Origin: Megascapheus bottae
Lineage: Eukaryota; Chordata; Mammalia; Rodentia; Geomyidae
Assembly: GCA_024803745.1 (NCBI GenBank)
Contig: JANJXV010000040.1
Location: 834,001 to 898,000 of the forward strand
Direction: 5' to 3'
DNA length: 64,000 nt
In this document: positions 10,561-22,264 of the stretch, in pieces
Layout: each line of letters begins with the position of its first letter
How positions within the stretch are numbered: the first letter of the stretch is position 1
Made by a program: the position numbers and the translations under genes
Notes under the pieces: generated by a model
Seen by the model: the letters and a program-made list of their open reading frames with translations, nothing else
Databases searched by the model: none
Told to the model about the DNA's origin: nothing

Positions 10561-10669
10561 CAAGGACAGAGGAGAGACAACCCTAGGCTTCTGGATTGTT
10601 TGAGAGAAACTAAGATGCACTGCCGTGAAGCCCAGGAGAGTGGCCTCTGTCCCAGAGTTAAAATGTAGA

Positions 10670-11290
10670 CTGGCCTGGCGCTGGTGGCTCATGGCAGTCA
10701 TCATTTGAGCCTCAGCGCCACTCCTGGTCTTCTGGTGGTTCACGGGTGATAGGAGTCTCATGGACTTTTTGTCCAGATTGGCCTAGAAAGTTCTTGGACA
10801 CTGTAAGTAACAGGTAGCATTTTTCATTACCCAATGACTCGGCCAGCCCTCGCCTGAACGTGGAATACTTGTAATCACAGCTCGAACCAACTCAGATGTG
10901 GGAAGCCCGGCAAGAAGGGATCTCCTGGGCAGAGAGCTTGTGTGGGAATGATTCAAGATGGAAATCGAGCCAGCTGGGGAACCCTGGTTAAAATGAACCA
11001 TTCTCCTCCCCCTCCACCCCACAGGGAGGGCCCCAAAGCCTCTTACTGGGTTTAAAGAACTTAAAATTTGCACCAGGGACGGGTGGCTCGCGCCTGTCAT
11101 GCCAGCTACTTGGGAGACTTAGATCTGAGGATCATAGTTCAAAGCCAGATTGGGCAGGAAAGTCCGTGAGACTCTTGAATACCCATGAAGCGGTAAATGG
11201 AGTTTGTGGCTCAAGTGGTAAAGCCCAAGCCTTGGGTAAGAAAGCTAAGGGACAGTACTGAGACCCTAAGGTCCAGGACTGAAACACACA
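10670..11290 (+). mobile_element. SINE fragments
   Basis: A rearranged copy at 10670-10790 has a + head fused to inverted sequence. A + strand Alu/B1-like-head Geo copy at 11075-11290 runs into a TA microsatellite. Confidence 0.75.
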
Positions 11291-11304
11291 AAACAAACTT
11301 GCTA

Positions 11305-11352
11305 CATATATATATATATATATAATATATATATATATATATTATATATATA
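11305..11352. repeat. (TA)n microsatellite
   Basis: Almost perfect self-complementary TA run at the 3-prime end of a SINE. Confidence 0.9.
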
Positions 11353-11460
11353 GACACACACACATACCTGACACACCAAGGCATTATGTATAGCACAGGA
11401 GAGCCTGAAGTTAGGGTGATTATTACTATTTGGCTGTTGTTTTTGTCTTTCTTTTCTTGT

Positions 11461-11735
11461 TGGTACTAGGTTTGAACCCAGAGCTTTATGCTTGCGCTAT
11501 CCATAGAGATATGCCTCCCTTACTTTTTTTTTTTTTCTTCCATTTTGGCCAGTAATGGGGCTTGAATTTAGGGCCTTGGCACTGTCCTTGAGCTTTCTCA
11601 AGGCTAGCACTCTCTCACTTGAGCCACAGCACCACTTCTGGCTTTTTCTGTGTATGTGGTGCTGGGGAATCGAACCCAGGGCTTCATGCATGCTAGGCAA
11701 GCACTCTACTGCTAGGCCATATTCCCATCCCTGTT
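11461..11735 (-). mobile_element. Inverted IDL-Geo SINE and ID-like fragment
   Basis: ID-like fragment at 11461-11520, then a T-tract and a full inverted IDL-Geo copy at 11540-11735. Confidence 0.8.
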
Positions 11736-11784
11736 GCTAATCTATCAACGTAGACCAAGTTCTGAGCACAAAAATAGGACAAAG

Positions 11785-13405
11785 GGAAGTGGCTCAAAGT
11801 GATATAGAGCTAGCCTTGGGCAAAAGAGCTCGAGATAGGCCCAAAGTTCAAGCACCACAATTATCCCCCCCCCAAAAAAAATTAAATAAAACTGCTGGTG
11901 GTTCATACCTGTAATCCTAGCTACTCAGGAGATATGAGGATCTCGGTTCAAGTCTAGCCTTGGCAAGAAAATCTGTGAGACTCAGCTTCAATTAATCACA
12001 GCAAAAGTCAAAAGTAGAACTGTGACTCAAAGTGATAGAACTCTAGGCTTGATCAAGAGCTGAAGGACAGTGCCCAGGACCTAAGTTCAAGTCCCATGAC
12101 TGACTCAAAAAGACAGATTTAAAAGACACATTGCATGTATGGTGCTGGGGTTTGAACTAAGGGCTTGCTCTACCATTTATGCCATATAGATTCAAGAAAA
12201 CACTTTAAGTTATATCCCAGGCATCTGCGGCTCATTTCTGTGGTCCTAGCTATTCGTTGCTGAGATGTGAGGATATAGGTTCAAAGCCAGCCGAGGCAGG
12301 AAAATCTTGAGATTCCTATGTCCGATTACCTACCAAAAAAGCTGGAGGTGGAGCTGTGGCTCAAGCGGCAGAGTGCCAGACTTGAGCAAAATAAACTCAG
12401 GACAGGCCCCAGGCCCCGAGTTCAAGCCTCACATTCAGTAAACACAAAAAACAAAAAAGCCATATTTAAAAAAAAGGGAGGGGGGGGGCGAGGGTTTGGC
12501 CTAGTGGTAGAGTGCTTGCCTAGCACGCACGAAGACCCAGGTTCAGTTCCTCGCTACCACGTACATAGAAAACAAGTGGTAGAGCTCTGGCCTTGAGAAA
12601 GTCCAAGGACAGCGCTCAGACCCTGAGCTCAAGCCCAGGATTGGCTAAATAAATAAATAAAATCTAGAGTTAGAGTGGGCACTGGTGGCGTAGGCCCGTC
12701 GTCCCAGCTAGTCAGGAGGCTGAGATCCGAGGAGCAGTTAGTCTGAAGCCAGCCTACACAGCAAAGTCTATGAGACTCTTAACCAGTGAACCAGAAGATA
12801 ATTGGAAATTGCGCTATGTGGTTCAAAGTGGTAGAGTGCTAGCCTTGAGCACAAGAGCTCAGGGACAGTATCCAGGCCCTGAGTTTAAGTCCTATGACCA
12901 ACAACAAAAACAAACAAAAATCTATCTAGGGAGCTGGGCGCCCGGTGGCTCAGGCCTGTAATCCTAGCTATTCAGGAGGCTGAGATCTGAGGATCTCAGA
13001 GCAAAGCCAGCCCGGGCACTAAAGTCTGTGAGACTCTTCATCTCCAATTAACCACCAGAAAACCAGAAGTGGTGCTGTGGCTCAAACAGTAAGCTGGTAA
13101 CCTTGAGCTGAAGAGTTTAGGAACGGTGCCCAGGCCCAGCGTTCAAGTCCCATGACCAACAAAAACAACACAAAAATCTATTTAGGCACTATAGCTCAGG
13201 CCTGTAATCCTTGCTACTTAGGATGTTGAGATGTGAAAATTAGTTTGAAGACAATGTGGGCAGAAAAATCCCTGACTCTAATCTCCAGTTAACCATGGAA
13301 AAAGCCAGAGGTGGAGGTGTGGCTCAAATGGAGAGCAGTAGCCTTAAATGAAAAAGCCAAGTAAGAGGGTAAGGCTGAGTTTCCAAGCCAAGCCTGGTAC
13401 AAAAT
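11785..13405 (+). mobile_element. Array of seven + strand SINEs
   Basis: Geo fragment 11785-11865. Alu/B1-like-head Geo copies at 11895-12110, 12220-12440, 12675-12900, 12930-13160 and 13185-13405. One IDL-Geo at 12485-12645. A short inverted ID-like piece sits at 12135-12185. Confidence 0.8.
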
Positions 13406-13744
13406 AAAACATTCCCAGTGTTACTTTTGATATCTGTAAGATGGGTACTATTATTTGTTAGGGAAATTTTGCTTTCTCCCTAAGGGTCTATTACTGCTGA
13501 GACAAGAGACCTCAATTCTGCTCTAACCAAAACACAGCTGAGCCCAGCAGGTTTCTGGCCAGATGTGGAGGCACTTTTGAAGGAGCGTTCATTTACTGGA
13601 ACAATCTATATTTACTCAGCATCTATTAACGGCTTCAGGAAAGCCATATGAATAGTTTCTTCTCTGAGGAGCTGACAATCTTACTGAGAAATCACATACA
13701 TGAACCAGCTAAAATAGCACTAAAGTAGAGACTCAGGGGGAAGC

Positions 13745-14280
13745 TTGTGGCTCATGAGATTTGAAGATTATGGTTTAAAGCCAGCACCCTCAGGAAAGTC
13801 CATGAGACTCTTACCCGCAGTTAACCACCAGAAAACCGAAAGCAGCACTGTGGCTCCTAGGGGGTAGAGCTGTAACCTTGAGCAAAAAGTGCAGGGACAG
13901 TGCCCAGGCCATGAGTTCAAGCCCCATGACGGACAAAAATTTAAAAAGCTTTAACTTATGTGCACTTTTGGGTCACCCACAGTTTACATAAACAACAAGA
14001 CAGTTGCTGCTTCAGAATGGGGGGGGGCACTATTTTAGCTCTTCAGAGGCAAGATCCACATGAGAAAGCATCATGCAGGCTACAAAAAGGAAGGCTGGGA
14101 GTTTGGCCTAGTGGTAGAGGGCTTGCCTAGCATGCACGAAGACCAGGGTTCGATTCCTCGGTACCACATGCATAGCAAAAAGCCGGAAGTGGTGCTGAGG
14201 CTCAAGTGGTAGAGCTCTAGCCTTGAGAAAGTCCAAGGACAGTGCTCAGGCCCTGAGCCCAAGCCCAGGACTGGCAAAAA
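13745..14280 (+). mobile_element. Two + strand SINEs
   Basis: 5-prime-truncated Geo copy at 13745-13935 and a complete IDL-Geo at 14090-14280 with a long A-tail. Confidence 0.8.
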
Positions 14281-14431
14281 AAAAAAAAAAAAAAAAAGGA
14301 GCAGGAGGCCCTAAGTTCAAACCTTGGTATTGTGTGTGTGTGTGTGTGTGTATAGAATGGTAGAGATGAATAGTAGATGGATGAATTCAGATAAAGTTTA
14401 TATGGAAGCCATTAGGTTAGGCTTCCTGGGA

Positions 14432-14664
14432 GATAAAGATTATACATACATATATAAATAAGAATATAAATATTCTATATAATATATAACATAAATATTA
14501 TATATAACATATAAGATATTATATAATATATAAATTATATATAATATAAACAGAATGTAAATATAAGTATATAATATAAATATTTATATTGTGTAAACAT
14601 ATTTAGTATATACCATACACTTATATAAGTATATAGTATATATATTAAATATAATATATATTAA

Positions 14665-14706
<42 letters not shown>

Positions 14707-14709
14707 TTT
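14432..14709. repeat. AT-rich low-complexity tract
   Basis: About 280 bases of ATATA-type sequence with many small palindromes, ending in a TA run and a T-tract that leads into an inverted SINE. Confidence 0.9.
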
Positions 14710-14714
14710 TTCCC

Positions 14715-14878
14715 AGCCCTGGGTCTGGGGCTCAGGGCCTGAGCACTGTCCTTGGGTTTTCCCCAGGCCGCAGCTCTACTTTCTGGCTCTGCCTGTGTCC
14801 GTGGCACCGAGGACTCGAACCCGGGGCTTCCTGCGCGCTAGGCCAGAAACTCCACCCCGCGGCCACACCCCGCGCCCT
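14715..14878 (-). mobile_element. GC-rich inverted IDL-Geo SINE at the edge of the ZNF384 CpG island
   Basis: Recognisable inverted copy whose CpG sites are largely intact (GAACCCGGGGCTTCCTGCGCG), unlike the CpG-depleted copies elsewhere in the window. Confidence 0.75.
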
Positions 14879-14999
14879 GCGTGAGCCTCTCACCTCCCAG
14901 GACCCAGCGAAACCCTGGACACGGAGGCGTGGGCTCCAGGGGTCCCCGCCCCGACGCCTACCTTCGAGCCCGCCGAGCCTCGTCCTCCCGCCCGCTTCC

Positions 15000-16330
15000 C
15001 TCAACTCCGTCCCGGAAGGCGGAACCACAGCCCTAGCGTTCGGCTTCGGGCCCTTGACCTCCCCGCCACTTCCGGCGCCGTGACGTCACATCCGCCTCGT
15101 GGGGGGGGGTGTTGGCCCACGTCTTCCCGGAGCCGAAGCCACTTCCGCCCTTCTCCCCCCGACTTCCGCCCGGACTCGCCTGGAGCCCGTTCTGCGCCGG
15201 AAGTCCCCGGCCGCCACCGGAAGTGACTCGGCCTCGGCCCTCCCGGCGGCCCCCTCCACACACACGCCTCGCTCCGCCCCTTTCCTCCTGGCCGGTTTCT
15301 CCCCCCCCCCCAGTTTCCAGCGCTGTTTCCCTCCCTCCCCCGGCCCTCCCCTGCTCGCTTCCGGTTCCCCCGCCTTCCCCGCGCGCGCGCGCGCGGATTC
15401 AGCTCCGAGTCCGTGTGTGTGTGTGGGGGGGGGCGGGCGGGAGGGGGGCGTGGAAGGGTCGGGGGTGGGGGGGGTTCCCGGGAGCGCGGGCCGCGGCAGC
15501 ACTTCCGGGTGAGTGCGGGGAGGGAGGGGAGGGAGGCCCCCGCCCTGCCGCGTCCCCGCGCGCGCGCGCTCGCGTGGGTGTGACGCCGCCGCCCGGCCTC
15601 GCGCCCCCGCCCCGCGCGCGCCGCCCCCTCCTCCTCCTCCTCCTCCTCCTCCTCCTCCTCCCCGCGGGGGGGGGGGGCGGGCGCCCCGCCGCCGCGCCCG
15701 CCAACGACGCCGCAGCCCGCGCCGGGCTCCCCGGGGGGCCCCCCCCCGCCGGTGAGTGCTCGGCCCCGTCGCGGCGGGCGCGCGCGCGCGCGGCTCCTCC
15801 CCCGTCCTCCCCTCCGCCGGGCGTGGAGGGAGGGGGATCGGGGGGGGAGGGGGGCGGCCCGGCGCGGGCGGGAAGCGGAGCGGGGCGGGAGGTGGAGGTG
15901 GGTGGGGGGGCGGTCGACCCATCCACGATTGGACTTGAGTGTCCGTCCCGGAAGCGGAAGTGGTTCTGGAGGAGCGGGCGCTGGGGCGGAGTGGGGGGGG
16001 GCGCAGGGGGGCGGGTGCCCGTCTGGTGGGTGGCAGAGTTCAGCTCCCCGGAGGGGAGACGCGGGGACGCCCCGGAGGACGGGCCCGGGGAGCGGGGCTG
16101 GGGGGGGTGACACCCGCCGAGAGCCCGCCCCCCCGGGCCGTGGGGGGGATCGGAGGAGGAGGGGGGCAGCAGGGCCACCGCCGAGGGTCCCCCCCCCCGG
16201 CCGGGCGGAGGGAGGTGACTTCTGGGCACCAGGCCTCGGGGTAGGCGAAGGGGGCGAAGTCCTGGGCAGAAGTAACGGGGCGCGGGCGGGGTGGAGGGGG
16301 GAGGAAGTGGCTGGGCCTGAACTTGGCCCT
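15000..16330 (+). promoter_or_regulatory. ZNF384: ZNF384 CpG-island promoter and noncoding first exon(s)
   Basis: Dense CpG. A CRE TGACGTCA at 15081-15088 and ETS-type CCGGAAGT or ACTTCCGG motifs at 15068, 15141, 15162, 15197, 15217 and 15501. Donors GTGAGT at 15509 and 15752 are the best candidates for noncoding exon ends; alternative first exons are likely. Confidence 0.7.
15627..15661 (+). repeat. (CTC)n run in the ZNF384 first-exon region
   Basis: About eleven CTC units between the two candidate donors. Confidence 0.9.
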
Positions 16331-16748
16331 GTGCCCGACCTGAGAGCCCGGGCATCCCCTCCTTAGCCATCAGCTTGGCCTTGTGAAGCCACTGCTGGGA
16401 TCCAGGGACCCCACTCCTCCCCACTCCTCCCCTGCCACCTCTTCTTGTCCGCTCAGCCTGCTCACCTGGGGCCCCCAGCCTGGGCTCTGTGTGTGTGTGG
16501 GGGGGGTCGGGGTGGCACTGGTTGTTAAGAGTTGGTTTTAGTTTTTTATTTTCAATCACCTATAAAAAGGCTCCCCCCCCCACTCTTGTCTGCCCTTGTA
16601 GAAGTCTTGGAATTGGGAGTGGGGTGGCTCAGCCCCCCCCTGCCAATCCTCCCCCCCACCCACACACACACACTGACTGCTGAGAGTCAAGGAATTCCTG
16701 AGTTTCCGCACCTTGGCAGGCCCTGTAACCCAGACAATTTGTTTACAG

Positions 16749-16805
16749 AAAGTTCAGGAGCCCTGGAAAGGAAAACTAAGACGACAGGAGGAAGAGAGAG
16801 AGAGG
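16749..16805 (+). other. ZNF384: Probable ZNF384 5-prime noncoding exon
   Basis: Good acceptor TTTACAG ending 16748 and donor GTAAGA at 16806 flank 57 bases beginning AAAGTTCAGGAGCCCTGG. The sequence is unique. Called from splice signals only. Confidence 0.5.
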
Positions 16806-17212
16806 GTAAGACAATTTTGGGGGCTCCTGGCTTGTCTTAAGCTTGGATGGAGGGTGGGGGCGATGATGTTGAGAGGGGGGGTTAAGTTTTCCCTTTGGGG
16901 CAATGTGACAAGAGCGATTGGAGTAAGAGGTGTCGTATGCAATACTGGCATTCTCGGTGGGAGAAAAGTGAGCCTTTTCCTGTTCTTTCTGGGTTGCCTG
17001 TGAAGTGTTGTTATGTGAAAAGTTGGCCATGCACGTGTGTCACCTTCTCCTGCTGTCACCTTTGTTCACTTTTTAAGAGAATTGTCCACAGCAAGCCTCT
17101 GGAGAGGGTTGTATTGGAGAAATTGATTCGCAGGTAGCGTCCAAAGTTATGGAAGAGCTGAGTTGACAATGAGGGGTGTTTCTCACTTATTTTACTGTGT
17201 TGTTACTGCAGT

Positions 17213-17692
17213 CTGTATTGGAGCTTCAGCTCAGGGCCTGGATTCTGTCTCTCACATTTCTGGTGTTCTACCACTGGAGCCATAGCTGTCCTTGCTACTT
17301 TTTAGTGGTTAATTGGAAATGAGAGTTTTACAGATGTTGCTGTGATCCTGACATCTCAGCCTCTTTGACTAGTTGGCATTACAGGTGTGTATTTCCCGCC
17401 CCCCAGCTCACGTGGGATTTCTGTCCTCTGTGTTCTAGTGGAAGGTTTGAGGTGAGTCTGTGGACAGATTCCAGTCTGTAACTTGAGGTTCTTTGTATTG
17501 GATGGGACAGATGACGTTTTCTGGGGGAAAAGAATATTGTTTCTTAGGTAGTTGTAAGTGGATAAAATTACATGGAGTAGGTTCTAGACGTAACTCTGAG
17601 AGAATACAAACTCAGAGGCCTTGTAGTAATAAGAGAAAGTTTTAGAAGCCTGGAAATATCAGTGTATGAATAATTGGAGTCCAGCACTCTTA

Positions 17693-17746
<54 letters not shown>

Positions 17747-18070
17747 ATGTATGTGCGCGTGCACGTGTGCATGCGTGCTAGACCTGGGCGCCATCCCTGA
17801 ACTTTAGTGCTCTTACCATTTTGAGCCCCGGTTCTACTTCTGCTTTTTGATGGCTCATTGGACATAAGAGGTCTCATGGACTTTGCTGCCTGGGCTGGTT
17901 TTGAACCAGGATCTTCAGATGGGATTATCAAGTGTGGGCACCAGCTCCCGCCTGAGGTTTTAAGACCCAATCCAGGTGGGCAAGGTGGCCTCTGCCTGTA
18001 ATCCTGTCACTCCAGGTGGCTGAGGGAAGCATGAGAACCAATTTCAGGCTGGTTTATGAAGTTTTTCTCC
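17213..18070 (-). mobile_element. SINE group in ZNF384 intron
   Basis: Diverged inverted copy 17213-17400. A (GT)n run at 17695-17741 leads into another inverted copy at 17780-17955. A + strand 7SL-like head fragment lies at 17970-18070. Confidence 0.75.
17695..17741. repeat. (GT)n microsatellite
   Basis: More than twenty GT units. Confidence 0.95.
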
Positions 18071-18714
18071 ATAGGTTTTGAAGACAAGCTGATGTTTTAA
18101 ATGTAGCATATTTCTTGGCCTTGTTTGTTTCCTTAGTTTTTATTTTATGCACACATCTGTGTATGTAAAGCAAGCATATGTATATAAAGTATATACACAC
18201 ATGTGTATGTATATGTGCGTGTATGTGTCAAGTAAAACTTTGTGCATACTAAACACATTCTACTATTGAGCTACCAGCCTAGTAGTTACTTTTTTTTCCC
18301 TCACATTTCCTGAGTCTGTCATTTATAGTGGAACACACAGGCCAAGCAAGGAGAGCCACAGTGCTTGCCCCCGGCACTGGGTACTGGGTACCCAGGGGGA
18401 GAAGCCAGAGTCCGGCTAGCCACCGGTGTGGGTGAGGGCAGTGTGGGTTAACCGGACTTCTCCCTGGAGAAATGGGCTTTGTAGGTGTCATCATCCCCAG
18501 TGGCCCAGGGCCTGTTGGAATGGTCCTTTACGATCCTCAGAGTGAGAGTGAGAGAGAGCGCGCTATTATTTCCTTATTGAAGGAAGAAAAGTGATACTCT
18601 TCTTTGGACACCCTTAGATAACGTCGTAAACTTTGTGTAGTTGTGCATTTTGGCATGGCTTTTTTTTTCTTCCCATAAAGTGACTTAAGTCCCCCCCCCT
18701 TTTTTCTTTTGTTT

Positions 18715-21230
18715 TGTCCTGACAGTAGTAAGGTTTGAACTCGGGATTTTGCACTTTCTAGACAAGCACTCTACCACAGGAACCACGCCATTTTGGTTTT
18801 TTGTCCAACACTTGGTATCTGATGCTTTCAGTCTTGGGCAGGCACCCTACCTCCTGAGCCATGCTTCCAATCCAGAAGCACTTTTTGCCAGTTATTTTTC
18901 AGGGTTTTAAAGGTTTTGCCGAGACCACTGTGCTCTTCCCTACTTCCTACATACGTAGGATTACAGAGATGACCTACCAGGCCCCAACTGGTTATATTTT
19001 TTTTTTTGGTGGGGGGGGGGTGAGCCAGTCCTGGGGCTTGAACTCAGGGCCTGGGCTCTTTCTTGGAGCCTCTCTATGCTCAAGGCTAGTGCTCTACCAC
19101 TTGGATCAAAGCCCTACTTCCAGCTTTTTCTGAGTACTTTATTAGAGCTAAGAGTCTCATGGACATTCCTGCCCAGGCTGGTTTTGAACTGTGATCCTCC
19201 GATCTCAGCCTCCCGAGTCGCTAGGATGGCAGGTGTCAGTCACCAGTGTCTGGCTTGATTATTTTCTGTATGTGTGCGCAGGTTTTGGGGCTTGAAGTCA
19301 GGGCTCACACTCTTCACTTGGCTTCTTCCCCCCCAGAAGCATTTTCAAAACTTGACCCTAAGGCCTCCATTGGCTTCTTTTTTGGTACCAGTCCTGGGAC
19401 TTGAACTTGGGGCCTGGGCCCTGTTCCTTGAGCTGCTTCTGCTCAAGGCTGGTGCTCTACCAGTTGAGCCACAGTCCCACTAACTTTTTTTTAAGAGTCT
19501 CATGACTTGTCCAGGCTGGCCTTGAACTGTGATCCTCCGCTCTAAGCCTCCTGTGTAGCTATGATGACAGACATGAGCCATGAGGTACCTGGCTTCTACT
19601 GGCTTTTTTGCTTATTAATTGGAGATGTGAGTCTTATGGACATGTCTGCCTAGGCGAGTTCAAACCTCTGTCCTCAGATTTCTCTTGAGTAGCTGGGATT
19701 ACAGAAGTAAGCAATGGTGCTGCCTCCAGCTTTTGTATTTTATTTTTCGCCAGTCTTGGGGCTTGAACTCAGGGCCTGAGCACTGTCCTTGGGCTTTCTT
19801 AAGGCTACAGTTCTACCACTTGAGCCACAGCACCACTTCTGACTTTTTCTCTGTATGTGGTACTGAGGAATTGAACCCAGGGCTTCATGCATGCTAGACA
19901 AGCACTCCACCACTAGACCACGCTCCTGGCCCTTGATTGATTTGCTTATTTATTTGCCAGTCCAGGGGCTTGAACTCAGGGCCTAAGCACTGTCCTTGGG
20001 GTTTTCTCAAAGAAAGAGCTCTACCACTTGAGCCACAGCACCACTTCTGGCTTTTTCTCTCTATGTAGTACTGAGGAATCAAACCCCGGGGTCTTTGTGC
20101 ATGCTAGGCAAGCACTCTACCACTAGGCCAAACTCCCAGCTTATATTTTTTTTATTGTTATAATTAAGGTGATGTACAGAGGGACTGCTATTTTCAGCTT
20201 TTTATTTTAAATTTTATTTATTTGCTTATTTTTTTTTTTTTTTTGCCAGTCCTGGGATTGAGCTCAGGGCCTAGGCACTGTCCTTGGATTTTTCTCAAGG
20301 CTAGAGCTCTACCCCTTGAGCCTCAGCACCATTTCTGGGTTTTTCCAAGTATGTGGTACCAAGGAATTGAACCCAGGCCTTCATGCATGCTAGGCAAGCA
20401 CTCCACCATTAGGCCAAACTCCCGGCCCCATGTCTGCCTGTCTTACTGTCAGTTGTGAGGCTTGAACTCAGGCCCCGGGCACTGTCCCTGAGCTTTTGTG
20501 CTCAAGGATAGTATTCTACCACAGCTCTCCTTCCATCTCTTGGGGCCTACTTGGAAATAATAGTGTCATGGATTTAGCTGCCTAAGCTGGGTTTGAACTG
20601 CAATCCTCAGATCTCAGCCTTTCCGGTCGTTAAGATGCCATCTGTGAGCCACGATTGCCTGGCGCTGTGTCTTTTCTTTGTTTCTGCACTTGTAGCTGAT
20701 TACTGAGCAGGCACCATGGCCCCTTTACTTTTGGGTGGTTTCTTTATAATAACTGGCCTGTGTAGTGCTTAACTGGGAGAAGTGTCTCTCTGATTCTCCC
20801 CAGCTTACTCATTATGTGGGAATGTTGTTACATTATTATTATTTTGCCAGTCCTGGGGCTTGAACTCAGGGTCTGGGCACTGCCCCTGAGCTTTCTCAAG
20901 GCTAGAGCTCTACCACTTGAGCCACAATGCCACTTCCAGCTTTTTTTCTGTGTATGTGGTACTGAGGAATCAAACCCAGGCTTCATGCATGCTAGGCAAG
21001 CCCTCCACCACTAGGTCAGACTCCCGGCCTACTATTATTTTTTGTGCCAGTACCAGAGTTTGAACTTAGGACCTGACCACTGTTCCTCAGCTTTCCCATT
21101 TGAGCCACACCCACTTCTGGCTCTTTGGTGGTTCATCAGTGCTAGAGTCTCCTGGACATTCCTGACCTGTCGAGATTTGAACCATGATCCTTGAACAGTA
21201 GGGAGGAGTCCGGATGTGAGCCACTGACCC
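18715..21230 (-). mobile_element. Dense array of inverted SINEs in ZNF384 intron
   Basis: ID-like piece 18715-18870. Alu/B1-like-head Geo copies at 19020-19260, 19385-19590, 20445-20665 and 21040-21230. A partial copy at 19590-19715. IDL-Geo copies at 19748-19935, 19950-20140, 20240-20430 and 20845-21035. Nearly all read on the minus strand, opposite to the gene. Confidence 0.8.
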
Positions 21231-21419
21231 CTGCTCTAGAACCTGGATTTTCAGTCTACTAGCATTCTTTCCAATCACTGCTTTCTCCTTCCTTTGAGCC
21301 ACACTTGAAGCGTTCTGTTCCTCGCCCAGGGTAAACGAGCTCTGTCTTGTTGTCTGGTTTTTGAGTCAGGAGCCTTCTGCCTTGGCTGTGTAAGTGCAGA
21401 GGTTAGAAATGTACACCAG

Positions 21420-21985
21420 CAGGCCTGGGAGTATGGCCTGGTGGTAGAGTGCTTACCTAACGTGCATGAGGCCCTGGCTTGGCTTCCTCAGCCCACATAC
21501 ACAGAAAAGGCCAGAGGTGGTGCTGGGACTGAAGTGGTAGAACTGTAGTCTTAAGAAAGCCTCAATGCCAACAGGGAGAGAGGGAGGGGGAAGGAAAAGT
21601 GCTCCTCCCCTGAAGTGATGAGTCCCTTGCACAGGACCTGAGCAGACAGTGGAGAGCTCCATCCTTTCTGTGTCACCTCCTTTTTCCCACATCCCTCAGT
21701 TTCTGGGCCTATCTGCCTCCCCCCACCACCCCAGCCTGGCCCATCTTCTGTCCCCAGCGGATCCTTACTGCAGTCCAAGCCCTTGCCACACGCTTACCAG
21801 TTCTGGGGCTTGAACTCAGGGCCTGAGCACTGTCCTTGGACTTTCTCAAGGCAAGAGCTCTACCACGTGAGCCTCAGCACCACTTCTGGCCTTTTTTCTA
21901 TGTACATGGTACCGAGGAATCGAACCTGGGCCTTCATGCATGCTAGGCAAGCACTTTACCTCTAGGCCAAACTCCCAGCCCCTCA
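21420..21985. mobile_element. IDL-Geo pair in opposite orientation
   Basis: A + strand IDL-Geo at 21420-21570 and an inverted full copy at 21795-21985, separated by unique sequence. Confidence 0.8.
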
Positions 21986-21989
21986 ATTA

Positions 21990-22255
21990 ATTTTTTTTTA
22001 TTAAAGAATTTATTAACATTGACTTTTTACATCATATTTCAAATGACATGTTTAACAAACAAGTATTCAAGAATCTGTATATACAATCACTGGCATTTAG
22101 ATTTTAGAACATAATTAAAATCAGGCTGAGGGTTTGTATGTCATAGATGCATATTAATCTATGTAATAAAACATTGTCTATAGAGTCATAAATTTTTATG
22201 TCTGTGTAGTTGTGTTTGCATTTCCAATGCCATGTCCATAGCTCAACTCAATTTT
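21990..22255. other. AT-rich stretch of unknown origin
   Basis: About 265 bases of AT-rich sequence following an inverted SINE. May be an old LINE 3-prime end, but I could not assign it. Confidence 0.3.
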
Positions 22256-22264
22256 TTATCACCA

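Larger units (their letters stand above)
8866..14995. other. PIANP-ZNF384 intergenic region
   Basis: About 6 kb with no gene seen. It holds many SINEs (listed separately), TA-rich tracts, and two unique islands with clustered transcription-factor motifs at 9470-9670 and 10335-10560. Confidence 0.7.

Noticed and set aside
15001..16559. Open frames up to 386 codons over the ZNF384 CpG island
   Set aside because: Pro/Arg/Gly-rich translations in several frames on both strands, expected from CpG-rich DNA. The splice donors indicate noncoding first exons instead.
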